A stretch of 64,000 bases of DNA from Calocera cornea HHB12733 (Eukaryota > Basidiomycota > Dacrymycetes > Dacrymycetales > Dacrymycetaceae), in the NCBI GenBank assembly GCA_001632435.1, contig KV424000.1:71817-135816 (forward strand), read 5' to 3'. This document shows positions 31,868 through 42,772 of this stretch, piece after piece. The translations under genes were made by a program, and so were the position numbers. Every line of letters starts with the position of its first letter. The first letter of the stretch is position 1. The notes under the pieces were generated by a model that was given only the letters and a program-made list of their open reading frames with translations, did no database searches and was not told the origin of the DNA.

Positions 31868-33946
31868 CTATTTCCTACCCGAGAACCACCCCAGCAAGCG
31901 ACTTGCCACCCCGGCCCGCTCCTGGCTCTTCTCCTCTACCTCGGGCTGCGCCTTCTCCGCCATCCCCTGGTCCTTCTCCGTCTGGGCAGCCTCTGGAGGT
32001 GCGGGGGTCGCATTGGGTTCGGGAGTAGCAGGAGCGGCTTGTTCTTCCGGCTCGGCTCGTTCTACCGCTGGTTCGAGAGTAGGAGGTGCGGCTTGCGCCT
32101 CCGGCTCAGCTGCTGGAGAAACGGCTTGGGCTTCCACGGCGGGTGTTGACTGAGCCGCCTGCTCCTCCGCAGCGGAAGGAGCGCGTTCGGCCTGCTGTTC
32201 CGGCGTGCTCGCGGGTGGAGCAGCGTCCGCAGCGCCCGTGACGACAGTCTACCGCGCCATGGATGAGCCAACATTATCAAGAGAGGAAGGGGGACGGAAC
32301 AGACCGGATCGCGCACAGACCCGGACATCCGGGCCTGGGCCTGCCTCTCCTTCGCGATCCTGAGCTTCTCCACGAGCTCCCGCTTCTTCGCCAGTAGCGC
32401 ATCCAGCTTCCCATCCCCAACCCCGTTCGCCTTCGCGTCCTGCTCCTGCTCCTGCTCCTGCACCGACGGCGACGGCGACTCGTCTGCAGGAGCCAGCGCA
32501 GCGGTGTCCTGCTCCTGCCGCGCCTTGACGAGCCTGATCTTGTCCTCGACCTTGCGCTTGTAGGCCTGCCAAACATCCTCCTTCCTCGCGTCCTTCACCC
32601 GTGCCCGCTGCTCCTCCAACAGATTCACCAGATCCAGCAGCGTCTCGTCCGCCCCGGCCTTGGAAGCCTCCAGCCGTGCGGCAAGCGCCTTCTTCTCCCT
32701 TGCCGAAAGGTGCTTTTCGGGCGGGACGGCCTCAAACGGCGCCTGGTGGACGGCGATGCGCACGCCGCGCTTCTCCTTGGCCCGCTCGCGCCTCAGCCGC
32801 GCCACCTCGGCCTTGCGCTCCGCCTCCATCTCCTTGTCGCTCTTCATGATCGAGCGCACGTCCGTCTCCCTCTGCGCGGGGCGCGCCACCGCCGCCTGCT
32901 CCCGCTCCGCACGCTCCCGCGGGCGAGGCGGGAGCGCGGGAGCCTGCGTCTGTGGCAGAGAAGGCAGCACAGGCACACTCGTATCGTACCCGATCTTGTC
33001 CGCGGCGCTCCGCAGCTCGGCGGCAGCAGCGCGCATCTCGGGCGTGGGCTCCTTCGCAAAGCCCTGGAAGAGCGCGAACGCGCGGAAGAGCTCGACGGTG
33101 GAACGCTCCAGGGTGCGGCGGGAGAGGCGCGTGCGCACGTCGGAGGGGACGAAGCTGCGGAGCTGCGGGGCGCGCGCGCCTGGGCCGTCGGACCCCACCG
33201 GCGTCAGCCACAGCGTCGTCGTGTGCTCGGGGTGTAAGCTGGGTGCGCCGGCGAGATTGTCGTTCTGCACTGGATGGAGGAAGGACGCGCCGGCTGGAGG
33301 GCGCAGGAGCGGCATGAGCGCGGACAGCGAGAGCCCGCCCGGTGTGTCCGGATCCCACGGCGGCGGTGCATCGATGTACATGTTACCCGGGGCGGGCGGC
33401 TCCCGCGTCATGGGGAGCGGGACCTTGAGCTGCTTAAACCCGGACAGGGCGGCGGTGAACGCCTCGTGGGTGGGGAAGACGAGCCAGAAGTAGGTCGTGT
33501 ACTCGTACATCTCACGGCCCTGTGCGGCTGGTGAGCACGTGGACCGAACGGGGGAGGAGGGAAGAGAAGGGGGGTGGGGTGGGGGCACGCACCCGGAAGA
33601 ACCGCGCATCTTGAACGTTGCCCCACTGCTCCTCCACGGCACGGACGAGGGCGAGCGCGTGGTCGATGCCGGCGATCTGCTTGCGCGTGCGGACAAAGAC
33701 GGTGCGGGATCGCCGGGCGGACTTGCGCAGCGCGGGGGGGATGATGGGCTGCGGGCCGTCGAGGCTGAGGGGGCTGGTGCCGTCGCTCATGTCGGGAGTC
33801 GGGGAGGGCGGCGGGGGCGGGGCCGCGGGGAAGGGAACGGCGTGAGGCTCGGGGTCGGCGTTGAGTGTGACGTATGTGCGGGTCAGCGGGCGGAGGGGCC
33901 GAGCACGCCCCCACGCAGGGGCGGCTCGCAGTGCTGCCGTGTACAT
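31868..33946 (-). CDS. Unrecognised, probably mitochondrial coiled-coil protein
   Basis: Three exons (33946-33593, 33519-32317, 32248-31868) give 645 residues. The N terminus, MYTAALRAAPAWGRARPLRP, is Arg/Ala-rich without acidic residues, like a matrix-targeting presequence. A globular part follows (VRTRKQIAGIDHALALVRAV, GREMYEYTTYFWLVFPTHEA), then a Pro-rich linker, a long charged helical region (KSDKEMEAERKAEVARLRRE; EEQRARVKDARKEDVWQAYK), and a Glu/Ala/Pro-rich tail with EPEEQAAP-type repeats ending RLLGWFSGRK. I recognise no family. Its start is 173 bp from the divergent twin-CX3C copy 3, so the two probably share a promoter. Confidence 0.75.
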
Positions 33947-34119
33947 CTCCCCTCTAGCAGCCGGGCTGTAGCAAAAGCAGGCGCGTGCACCTGAGGAGGA
34001 AAGGGACGGGACGGGAAGAGGAGAGTGAAAAACGGCACAGCCACTCGGAGGATATTTCGGGCCGCGAGGGCAGGCGTCTCTTCCCGCACTCTCCGACCTC
34101 GACACAACCACACACCGCC
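33947..34119. promoter_or_regulatory. Short bidirectional promoter
   Basis: Only 173 bp separate two divergent start codons (33946 on the minus strand, 34120 on the plus strand). No TATA box is obvious. A shared promoter is inferred from spacing alone. Confidence 0.5.
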
Positions 34120-35267
34120 ATGCCCGACGATCCCCCGCCGGCCCCCGGCGACTCCCCCTTCCCCACCCTCTTCCCGCTCCCGCTCCCCCCGCCCCCGTCC
34201 CCGCCCACGCCGAACCACCACATCCCCGCGCGCACAGACGAGCGCTGCCTGACCTACTGCACCCAGGCCTCCAACGCCCGCGTCTTCCAGTCCCCGCCGA
34301 CCTGCCACACCCTCTGCTGGCGCCGCATATGGGCCTACGAGCGCAGCCTCATCCAGGCCGCAAGCACCCGCGCGCCCCTGGCCCTGACCGTGCCCGCGCC
34401 CGTGCAGGTCGGGAGGGGCGAGGAGGCCAGGGAGCTGCACAGCCGGTTCGGCAGGGAGAGGGAACGCCTGCAGGCCATGGCGCGCGCGGAGCAGCTCGCG
34501 AGCGTACCGGGCAAGGAGGCGCAGCAGGGGGAGCAGCCGCGGCTCAAGAGCCCGCTCGGGCCCTTCCCGCCCTCGCCCTCCGACCCCGGCAGCTGGTCCC
34601 TCCTCAGGGGGAACTACCTGTACTACGCCTCCGGCCCGCGCCGCGCCGCGCGGCATATGGGGAGCATGCACCATCTGGGCTTGTCGGAGGATTGGGAGAG
34701 CAGGGGCCCGGCGCGCGCTAGGGCGGCGCCGCTGCCGGCCCAGGGGGAGGCGATCCGGGCGGAAGCGAGAGAGCGGGAGAAGAGGAGGCGGGAGCGCGCG
34801 GGGCGGGCTGTGGGGCTTCGGGAGCTCGAGGCGGGGGAGGAGAGCGGCGAGGAGAGCGAGAAGGAGCGTTGGGACCCCGAGTGCGTTGTGTTGCCCCTTT
34901 TCTTTCCTCCCTTGCTTGCCTTGCCCGTGTCATAGGCGTGTGCTAACCCCGTCGCCACATGCACAGCTACGCCATCCTCATCTCCCTGGAGCACATCCCG
35001 CCCTCCCTCCGCTCCTCCCTCTCCAGCACCATCGCGCGCATCTCGACGCCCCTCAGCGCGACACTAGAGAAGTGCAGGGAGAGCTTCGTCTCGGGCCAGC
35101 AGAGGAGGACGCTCGGCATGCTGTGGGAGAAGCTGTGGGATGGCGAGGCCGGGCCGGGTGGGCTCGTCCGGCGGTGGGGGGAGGAGGTGAGCAGAGAGAG
35201 GAGGGAGAGGGAGAAGGACAAAGAGCGGGAGAAGACTGGGAAGGGCGGGAAGGGGACGGGCCTGTAG
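34120..35267 (+). CDS. Unrecognised protein with twin CX3C motif, family copy 3
   Basis: Exons 34120-34880 and 34967-35267 give 353 residues, the shortest of the three. A Pro-rich N terminus of 40 residues is followed by TDERCLTYCTQASNARVFQ and CHTLCWRR, with Cys43, 47, 62 and 66 (X14 spacing). The later blocks SWSLLRGNYLYYASGP, MGSMHHLGLSEDW, DYAILISLEHIPPS and SGQQRRTLGMLWEKLW match copies 1 and 2, and the intron falls in the same codon. The central charged helix is reduced. It is divergent from a probable mitochondrial gene 173 bp away, which together with the Cys spacing makes a mitochondrial role worth testing; it has no clear presequence. Confidence 0.82.
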
Positions 35268-35611
35268 GCGATCACGCCGGGAGGAGAAACCATAATTCAA
35301 AGGGTGATATTGTACTCATCTGAACCATCGCGTCACCGTTTCCTTCCCTTGATGGGCCTACGCGCTCCAGTAGCTGTCCCAATTCTTGGGTCCGGAAATG
35401 GCTGACGATCACGCTTGCTGCCACCGAGAAGCTCCCGCCGAAACCGAGGGCTGTCGTCCCCGGGCTTTTCTCGCGGCGCGACGCATCCCTCTTCACGGTC
35501 GTCCATCATCCACATCATGCACCGTATCGACAACCGCGAACACGCCGTCCCTGCCCTTCGGACGTCCTCTGACGCACAACGGCGCCCGCCCACCGGCGGT
35601 CGATCGAATCT

Positions 35612-36370
35612 CAATGGAAGGCCCCACTCGATGAGTATGACGCTTTCGACGGAACTCTCCAATTCGCTTTGTTGGCCCGTTTCTCTGCTTCAAAAGCTCG
35701 TTCGATCTATGTGCAGAATCTCCGCTCGTGGAAAAGATTCTCCCTCGAAGAAACAGCGGCATTCGACATGCCTGCGCTGACGAGGCTTACCTTCCGGGCT
35801 TCTGACGCGGTGGATAGAGCACTGCGCGACTCCTGGAATATGTTTGTCGTGGCTCGTTTTCCTCTGGTTGACCTGAAGATGGAGCTTTGCTCTCTGGGAA
35901 CGGTGGCGTCCGCCAATGTTGACGCAACCGCGCTCCTGCCCCTGATCAATACTGTGGGAAGCAAGTCAACCACGTTCGCATTGCGCGCCCCAAACGCTCA
36001 TCATTCCGGAAACCTTTTGTTCCCGCTGTTGCACAAGGTACAAAGAATAGCCCTCCAAATAGGCACGACTTGTCCCAACATTGTCGTGTCCTTCCCGAGG
36101 ACGTTGGAGGAGTTGCAAGTAGCCTTCGACGTTGAAGCTCAGCCACCTCCTCCGATTATCAAGTTTCTCAAGGAGCTCCCCATGGTGGAGGAGATACTGT
36201 CGCTTCACGTTGTGCGTTTGACCTGAACGACTTCTCCTCCGTTCTCATGGCAGGACTTCGGCACGCTCCATCCGAAGCTTGCTGAAAGGCTGATGCTGCA
36301 GTCGACGATGCTGCAAGTAGAAGGCATTCAACTTCACGCCGAGTGCGGGAAATCGGTCCGGATACAATAG
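35612..36370 (+). pseudogene. F-box-like gene fragment with nonsense mutation (FB3 pseudogene)
   Basis: Only the C-terminal two thirds remain: the frame begins near DEYDAFDGTLQFALLARF, which aligns with the middle of FB1, and no F-box or start codon precedes it. The frame continues through IGTTCPNIVVSFPRTLEELQ to HVVRLT and meets TGA at 36224-36226. Translation in the same frame resumes TTSPPFSW and ends at TAG 36368-36370 after a C terminus homologous to FB1. FB1 has Trp (TGG) at the stop, so this is a single G-to-A nonsense change. Closest relative is FB1, although it lies on the opposite strand. Confidence 0.78.
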
Positions 36371-36726
36371 TGGGATCATTCGTGACCCTGGGGGCATCAG
36401 TGTACGTGTTCCCAGCTCGTTCGGTCTGGTCCGGTGAGGCAGCCTGCTTGGAAGGCCCGTGACGTTCCTAGTGTGCGAAAACAAAGTCAATTGCCCTAGT
36501 CATCATTAATGAAACAGTGTCGGCGGGGACAGTAATGGGCCGTGAGGAAGGAGAAGGATGGAGAGGGGGATGAAATAGATAATGAAGTGAATTGGGGCAA
36601 TATCGGCTATGAGTGAAAAGTGGTTGTCAAGATCAAGAAGTGGTTGTCATAGTCTAACGGAAGCAGAGAAGTCTACGAGGCGCCCCGCGGCTCGGCACCT
36701 TCGCTTGCAGCGACCATCACCTAAGT
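36371..36726. other. Intergenic, no gene seen
   Basis: Short region between the FB3 pseudogene and FB4, AT-richer than its surroundings, presumably the FB4 promoter. Confidence 0.4.
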
Positions 36727-38042
36727 ATGCCTCACCAGCCGTTGAATGGAGTGGAACATCGGGTTGGCACACGTATACCGCAGGACGTATGGCATCATGT
36801 CTTCGAGCACATCGTGGATGAAGCTGCACCGCCCTGTGCCCTCCTCTCGTTGATGCTTGTCTGCAAAGATTGGAAGGCAAGCCCGCGTGATCATCTCTAG
36901 AAGCAGGAACCAACACGCTGACTCTCATAAACAAGAATCTCGCATATCTTCTGCTCTACCGAGATCTTCAATTTGATCACAGCAATGCGCGCTCTGCTGC
37001 GCGATGTCATCGGTCTCTCGTTGTGCAAGGCGCCCTGGGTGTTTATCCTGGTCAGATGACACGCTCTATCCGAATGCAGGGCAGTGTGGCGGGGCTGCCC
37101 AACCTGCTCTTGTATACCAACAACCTGAAGTGCTTCAATCTGTACAGCTCTCCTATTGGAGCTGACATACTGGGTTGCCTGGTGCAATTATTCAAGTCCC
37201 AGCTTCTGGACCTGCACGTGACGATTGGACATGACGACACTGCGCTTCAGCTAGCGCTGGTTGGCCGCTTCCTCACCTTGCGACACCTTGGACTCGATGT
37301 CTATCCCTTTGAGGACGGTATTCGGCTGGCTGATGCCGATGTCCCTCCTTTTGAGATGCCGATGCTCCACAGTCTCGAGTTCAATTGTTTGGCCGGAGAG
37401 GGTTGGAAAGAGCTGATGAAGTTCGTTGGTCGTGGACACTTCCCCGCTCTGGAAATACTCATCTTGGAGGTCGACATATCGATACGGAGCCGTCGTCAAT
37501 CACGCATGGGTCAAACTCTACGACCGTTGCTCGAAAATGTCGGGCAGCGTCTCCGATACCTTGACCTCTCCATCTCGGAAGCAAACGATGCCGCCCAAGT
37601 AATATTCCCTCTCCTGACGACCGTGCAGGAGATCTCGGTGCTTTTAGTTCCAGCATCTCTTAACATTGGGTCCTGCATACCGACAAGTACGATGAAGGTG
37701 AATCTCCAGCTCGATCGGGACTGGACACAGTTGCAGCATTCCTTGTTCCGCTTTCTCGACGATCTCCATTCCAACGCAAAACAGTCACCATTGCTTCGGG
37801 TCGTTCAGCTCCTGGGGCGCACCTCGATGCCATTCCTGTGGAGAACGATTCTCAGTACACATGCCACTACGGCAGAACAGCTCATAATTCGCTCAGTCAC
37901 ACTGCAAGAAGACGGCATTCAATTGCAAGATCAAAGTGGGGAGTCGTACCACAATGAGACCAGTGCCCTTGTCGATCGGGAACAAGATAGCACGTTCACA
38001 CGTCAACTGCGCCCCGTTGCAATTGGCAAATCAAATAAGTAG
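36727..38042 (+). CDS. F-box-like / leucine-rich protein (FB4), with putative GC-AG intron
   Basis: Exons 36727-36876 and 36936-38042 give 418 residues. The F-box-like domain is IPQDVWHHVFEHIVDEAAP then LLSLMLVCKDWK (residues 17-50). The intron at the conserved WK position uses a GC donor (AAG then GCAAGC) and an AAG acceptor in ATAAACAAG, both weaker than in paralogs. Exon 2 begins NLAYLLLYRDLQF in place of AIAQPLLYRYL. Leu-rich segments follow (VGRGHFPALEILILEVDI, VIFPLLTTVQEISVLL). The C-terminal extension after LQEDGIQLQDQSGE is about 30 residues longer than in FB2 and FB5. It could be a functional gene or an early pseudogene if the intron is not spliced. Confidence 0.68.
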
Positions 38043-38261
38043 TACGCCTGATATTTTGTCTCTTAAATGCCTATCATTTTTGACATGTAGATGTTGCAAA
38101 TCGCACTTTCAGTTGTCTGTCATTGCGTGAACGTGTTTAGAAGAAGCAAGCAAGGAAGGCGGCGTGTGTGTGTCGGAAGCAAGGATGCCGCGCGTCACGC
38201 GAGAGACGCGTGTCTGTTCACCTCGACTCTCGTCCGCCCACTCCTAGCAAGCGATGACAAA

Positions 38262-39481
38262 ATGGGTCATCATGTAATCCCGCAAGACATCTGGCGGACC
38301 ATTTTCGAAGTGATCGTAGATGAAGAACAGTCTTCTCACGTCGCTCTGTCATTAATGCACGTTTGTAAAGAGTGGAAGGTGAGCGGCGGTTGATCTGAGC
38401 TAGAACCACCTCAGACTGAGTAGCCTGCCAGGCTATTGCACAACCACTTCTTTATCGCCATCTCAGATTCCAAAAATTGATCTCTCTCGAGCAATACAAA
38501 GACGCGCTTGTACAACATGCGATCCAATGCCACTACCCGGGGTCCGCGACACATTCCCTTACGGTATCAATATGGGACGACGAGCAAGATCATTCGAGGG
38601 AGCATATACACACGATTCTACAATTCAATCCACACCTACGGCATTTCAATTTCATTTGCCATGGACTGACCAGCAATATGCTGACCGATCTCCAACGAGT
38701 CGGCTGCCAGTCCCTGACAGATCTGCATATTCGGATGAGCCCGAATGGCTTGGACACCGCTCTTCATCTGGCAATGTTGGGGCGCTTCGCTATGTTACGT
38801 CATCTTTTCATCATGTTAGAAGAGTCGGGTCCAACTGAGAATGCCTCACTCTCAAATGCACCCGTTCTCGATATGCCCGCTCTTGCCACACTCGAATTGA
38901 CGCGAACAAGCGACGTGCCACTATCCAACTTAGTGCGGCATCTCTCCCATGGGCACTTTCCATCTCTGACAGCACTCACCTTGGACCTTACCGTAATGGA
39001 AGTTGCGGATAATATCGCCTCGCCAAGTGTTCCGCTGCTTCCTCTCTTCCAGAATATTGGGCCTCAGCTACTGAGCTTGGAGTTCTCTGCCGAAGAAGCT
39101 CGAGACGCACCTCGGGTTCTCTTTCCTCTGCTCAACAAGTTGCGTCATCTTCGCATCTGGATGTACGGATTCGACGACGGCCTCGGCCAGTTCTTACCCG
39201 CGAGCCTCGTCAAATTGGAATGTGAAGTCGAGCTGGACAACGCCCTTCATACGCAGTCGCTTCTTCAATGTCTGGACGACGTACTCTCCAGGCCAGAAGG
39301 CGGCCTCAAGATTGATGTGATACATGTGCATTCGCTCGTCTATGATGAATTTTCATGGGCTTCAATTGGCGATATCAACCCCGATCTCGCCGGGCTACTG
39401 CTGGCTCGCTCAATCCGGCTACTTGAACGTGGAATTCGCCTCGAGGACGAGGACGGAAAATGTCTCGGGACGTTGATATAA
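38262..39481 (+). CDS. F-box-like / leucine-rich protein (FB5)
   Basis: Exons 38262-38378 and 38432-39481 give 388 residues. The F-box-like domain is VIPQDIWRTIFEVIVDEEQS then LSLMHVCKEWK (residues 5-39), followed after a GTGAGC intron by AIAQPLLYRHLRF. Leu-rich segments include LVRHLSHGHFPSLTALTLDL and LFPLLNKLRHLRIWM; the C terminus is LERGIRLEDEDGKCLGTLI. It is the intact twin of the pseudogene at 40589. Its 3' side is followed by a decayed PY gene on the other strand, an arrangement repeated in the next unit. Predicted SCF substrate adaptor. Confidence 0.83.
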
Positions 39482-39939
39482 CTGAATTGGTTCTTCCTTG
39501 TACGCGTCCAACTCTGGTCACGCGGTTCTTCCCTCCTAAAGTGCTTCTCAGTGGTCGCATCATTTGTCATTCCTAGCGGTACGACTCTCCCCCACGACTA
39601 CTGTACGTAGCGAGTAGTGTGGATCAGCTATGGGACGTAGAGCACGAGCTGCGTTGAGCCATAATACCTGGTTCCGGATGCAGACATCTGCCTGAGAACT
39701 GCTTCCCAGAATACAGTAGCATTAATAATCACGTCCAAAATCCAACAAGCAACCATGCAACAGTCTAATCATACACGCGTCACACCCTCGCGAGCGTAAC
39801 AACCATGTTTGCACCCAGGGCGGGCATCCAGCTGAAGACATCGCCCTAGGCAGCCATCCCTTCAACCCAGCGTCAGCCGGCCGGTTTAACGTCCTCCATC
39901 TTCCACTCGCGCTCCCTCCGCCTCCCATTTTGCCCTTCT

Positions 39940-40200
39940 ATCCTCCCACTTCAACCAAGCGTCGCCCGTCACCACCGGCCGGACTACGGGTTGTCGACAT
40001 ACACCGGAGTGGCAGCGTGTATGACCGATGGTGGTGGCGAATCTATCGGCCGTCCAGTCGAGATATTCGGTGGTGGCAGGTGGATCGGACTCCCATCGGC
40101 CGAATCGAGCGGCGGCACGCTATCCTCCGCCGCCGCCGAATACATCCTGCAGTTCAGTACAGTAAGCCAGCGGAGCACCAGCTCATGTTTCGCCAGCTAC
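39940..40200 (-). pseudogene. Decayed PY-family gene
   Basis: The minus strand reads YSAAAEDSVPPLDSADGSP through PPPSVIHAATPVYVDNP and then TAG. It aligns with the end of the intact PY4 gene (YQAAAKDAVPPLDLAHTPP, PPAVIHAAPPVYEDNPWSGR). The stop replaces the TGG of PY4, and SGRW follows in frame. Upstream, the LPSY box, linker and membrane exon are missing or unrecognisable. The downstream flank also aligns with that of PY4, so this is a segmental copy, not a processed one. Confidence 0.75.
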
Positions 40201-40588
40201 GGGACAGCTCAACGCGTACCCTTCCCTTGTATACAGGACGCCTTGCCGTCAATGTAGAACACAGATAAGAGCCAGAGACGGAAATTGCCTGCGCAACGTG
40301 CGTTGAAGGACGAAGACCATGGAGAGCTTGCGCATGGTTCTGTCTAATTGCCGGACGTGCCGGATTTCATTCGTTAAATCTTGCCTGAGATAAATTCCCT
40401 GCTAGATCAAGAAAGCAAAGATGAGGTGGAAGCTTTCCAATGGAAGAGTGCCGTTCTGTTGCTGGTTCATGCGCAAGCTGTCCCCTGCCGCATCCGGCAT
40501 AGCGACCGGAAGCAGACGAACGCGTGCACACAAGATCGACGCGTCGGCCGGCACCACTACCTGTCACTCCTATTCAGCAACGACCAGG

Positions 40589-41816
40589 ATGCACGGTCAG
40601 CTCATCCCGCAAGATGTCTGGCATAGTATCTTCGAAGTGCTTGTCGAAGAAGAACAGTCGTCCTGTGTCATTGTGCCGCTCATGTGTACTTGCAAGCAGT
40701 GGAAGGTAACCGATGGTCTTGCTGAAACCTCCTCCAACTGAAAGAGGATACAAGGCTATTGCACAACCACTTCTGTATCGCTACTTGCACTTCCTCAAGC
40801 TGACGTCTCTCAAGAAATGTGAGAAAGAGCTTGTACAGCACGCGAGCCAAAACGACTATCCGGCATCCGCGACACACTCGTTTACCCAGCTTATATGGAA
40901 CAAGAGAGAGGAACAAGTCAAAAGACATACACAAACTATCCTCTAGTTCACCCCACACCTGAAACAATTCCATGCTGTTCTGTATCCGGTGACTACAGAT
41001 ATCCTGGATCTTCTTGAACGAGTTGCGCATCGGTCTCTCACGCACCTAGAGATACGAATGAGCGCAACTGGTTCGGAAACACGCCTTCACATTGCACGGT
41101 TGGGACACTTCGATGCATTGCAGCACCTCTCCATCTACGTAGAAGACAATGAACCAGCAGACAATATCCCGTCTGCCGACCCTAGCACCTCTTCCTTCAA
41201 CATGCCGGCTCTTACCACACTCGCCCTGTCCTACCATACAGAGCTGGGACTGTGCGGCTTTATGGTTGAGCTCTTTCATGGTCACTTTCCATCTCTGACA
41301 TCCCTTCGACTGGACCTTGTCGGTGTGGACCTACGCTTGCCCGATGATATTATACCAGCTTGCCAAGCGCTGGCTCCCCTGTTCGAGGATATCGGACCTC
41401 ACTTGCTGACTTTGTCCCTCTTTGCGCATTACGTCTACGACGCACCTCGTCTTCTCTTCCCACCACTGAAGCGGCTCAGGAAACTTTCTCTTCTCATGAT
41501 CGACTACGACGATAGTCCTGCCGAGTTCTTACCCAGAAGCCTCATCGAACTGGAATGTCAACTCTTCCTGTGGGACAACGACAACACCGAGCCGCTCATG
41601 GACTGTCTAAACAGAATACAGTCCAACGCACAGCTCGGATCGAACCTTAAAGTCATACGTGTGGTCGAGGTCGACCAACCCAAATTCTCATGGCTCTCAG
41701 TTGGTGAAAGCAACCCGGAGATTGCAGGACGGCTGTTCACTTGCGCATTACACCTATTCGCACGGGGAATTCGGCTCGAGGACGAGGAGGGAGCATGTCC
41801 TGTACTGCTGATGTAG
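40589..41816 (+). pseudogene. F-box-like gene with internal stop (FB6 pseudogene)
   Basis: Exon 1 (40589-40705, LIPQDVWHSIFEVLVEEEQS then PLMCTCKQWK) and exon 2 from 40755 (AIAQPLLYRYLHFLKL) follow the FB5 model. At 40944-40946 the frame hits TAG where FB5 has CAA (Gln in HTILQFNPHL); after the stop the same frame continues FTPHLKQFH and runs 290 codons to TGA/TAG at 41816 with all Leu-rich blocks intact, ending FARGIRLEDEEGACPVLLM. This is one nonsense change in an otherwise well-preserved gene. Without readthrough it would yield a truncated F-box-only protein of about 100 residues, which might still bind Skp1. Confidence 0.82.
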
Positions 41817-42239
41817 CGCGACAGTGTTCTTGGTCATGTACGTATCCGTACTCATTCTCTCGCTCGCTCCTTGCTGAAACATCCCATCAGGCTATATGCC
41901 TCTCGAGCTTCGAGAGCGGCAGCTGCACAGGTAGTCCTAATGATCATCACCATGTTATACTATCCAGGCAGTCGTTGATATATTAGAGCAGTAGGCGTCA
42001 GCCACAATGTTGCAAGCATTTAAAGTGTTGTGATCACCAGCTCCGGCCCCATACTCAGAGAGCTCCCACCGTAACACGATCCAGTTAGTACTCGTACAAC
42101 AGCCAAATCATACACACATCACACCCTAGTCGGCGGGGCATCCAGCCGCTGCCATCCAACTGGGTAACCCGCCGTACGCAGCCCTCTCCTCAAGCCCAGC
42201 TCCGCGCGCCGGCTCGCCCCCCTCCACGTCCGGCTCCCT
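41817..42239. other. Convergent intergenic region
   Basis: Between the 3' ends of FB6 (+) and PY4 (-). It is homologous in part to 39482-39940. No gene seen. Confidence 0.5.
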
Positions 42240-42772
42240 CTATCTTTCCCTTCCATCGCCCCCTAGCCTCGCCGGCCACCGACCAGACCACGGGTTGTCC
42301 TCGTACACCGGGGGTGCAGCGTGTATGACGGCGGGTGGCAGGGTTGCGATTGGGTTTCCGTTCGAGATAGCAAGTGGTGGGGGTTCAATCGGGGGAGTAT
42401 GCGCGAGATCGAGCGGCGGCACAGCGTCCTTCGCCGCCGCCTGGTAGCTCGGTAGCTGCTCGCCATCCATCGGCGGCTCAGGCTGCCTGCGCACGCCGTG
42501 CTCCCTCGCTGCTCCCAGCTCGCGTAGCTCCATCCGCGTTGGTGCGCAGTGGGTACCGCGGTAGTTGAGCGCCTCGAGCGTGCGTGGGGAGACGCCCGCG
42601 GGATCGTCGGGGATCTTGGTGCGCAGCCAGCGGACGAAGAGGAGTATGCCGAAGGCGAGGAAGACGATTGCACCTGGTGCGGTATGAGCAGATCAGGTTC
42701 TGTGGAGGAGCAGGATGGAAAGGGCGTACAGAGGAGCACCACCAGACTGAGGGCCGCTGTGGAGAGCAACAT
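42240..42772 (-). CDS. Small single-pass membrane protein, PY family (PY4)
   Basis: Exons 42772-42730 (43 nt, phase 1) and 42673-42240 give 158 residues. The spliced helix LSLVVLLCAIVFLAFGILLFV at about residues 8-28 is followed by RWLRTK. Next comes VSPRTLEALNYRG, a box also present in PY6 and PY7, then GEQLPSYQAAAKD (about residue 95) and APPVYEDNP near the C terminus. The start is the ATG giving MLLSTAAL; the frame is open four codons further but from TTG. A TATA-like AATATAAGG lies about 135 bp upstream. Function unknown; the two tyrosine boxes are candidate WW ligands. Confidence 0.8.

Larger units (their letters stand above)
38262..40270. repeat. Duplicated F-box + PY unit, copy 1
   Basis: Contains FB5 (+) followed by the PY remnant (-). 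Homologous to 40589-42800. Besides the genes, the shared 3' flank includes CAATCATACACGCGTCACACCC-type sequence (about 39765 versus 42110) and GCATCCAGC. Confidence 0.7.
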
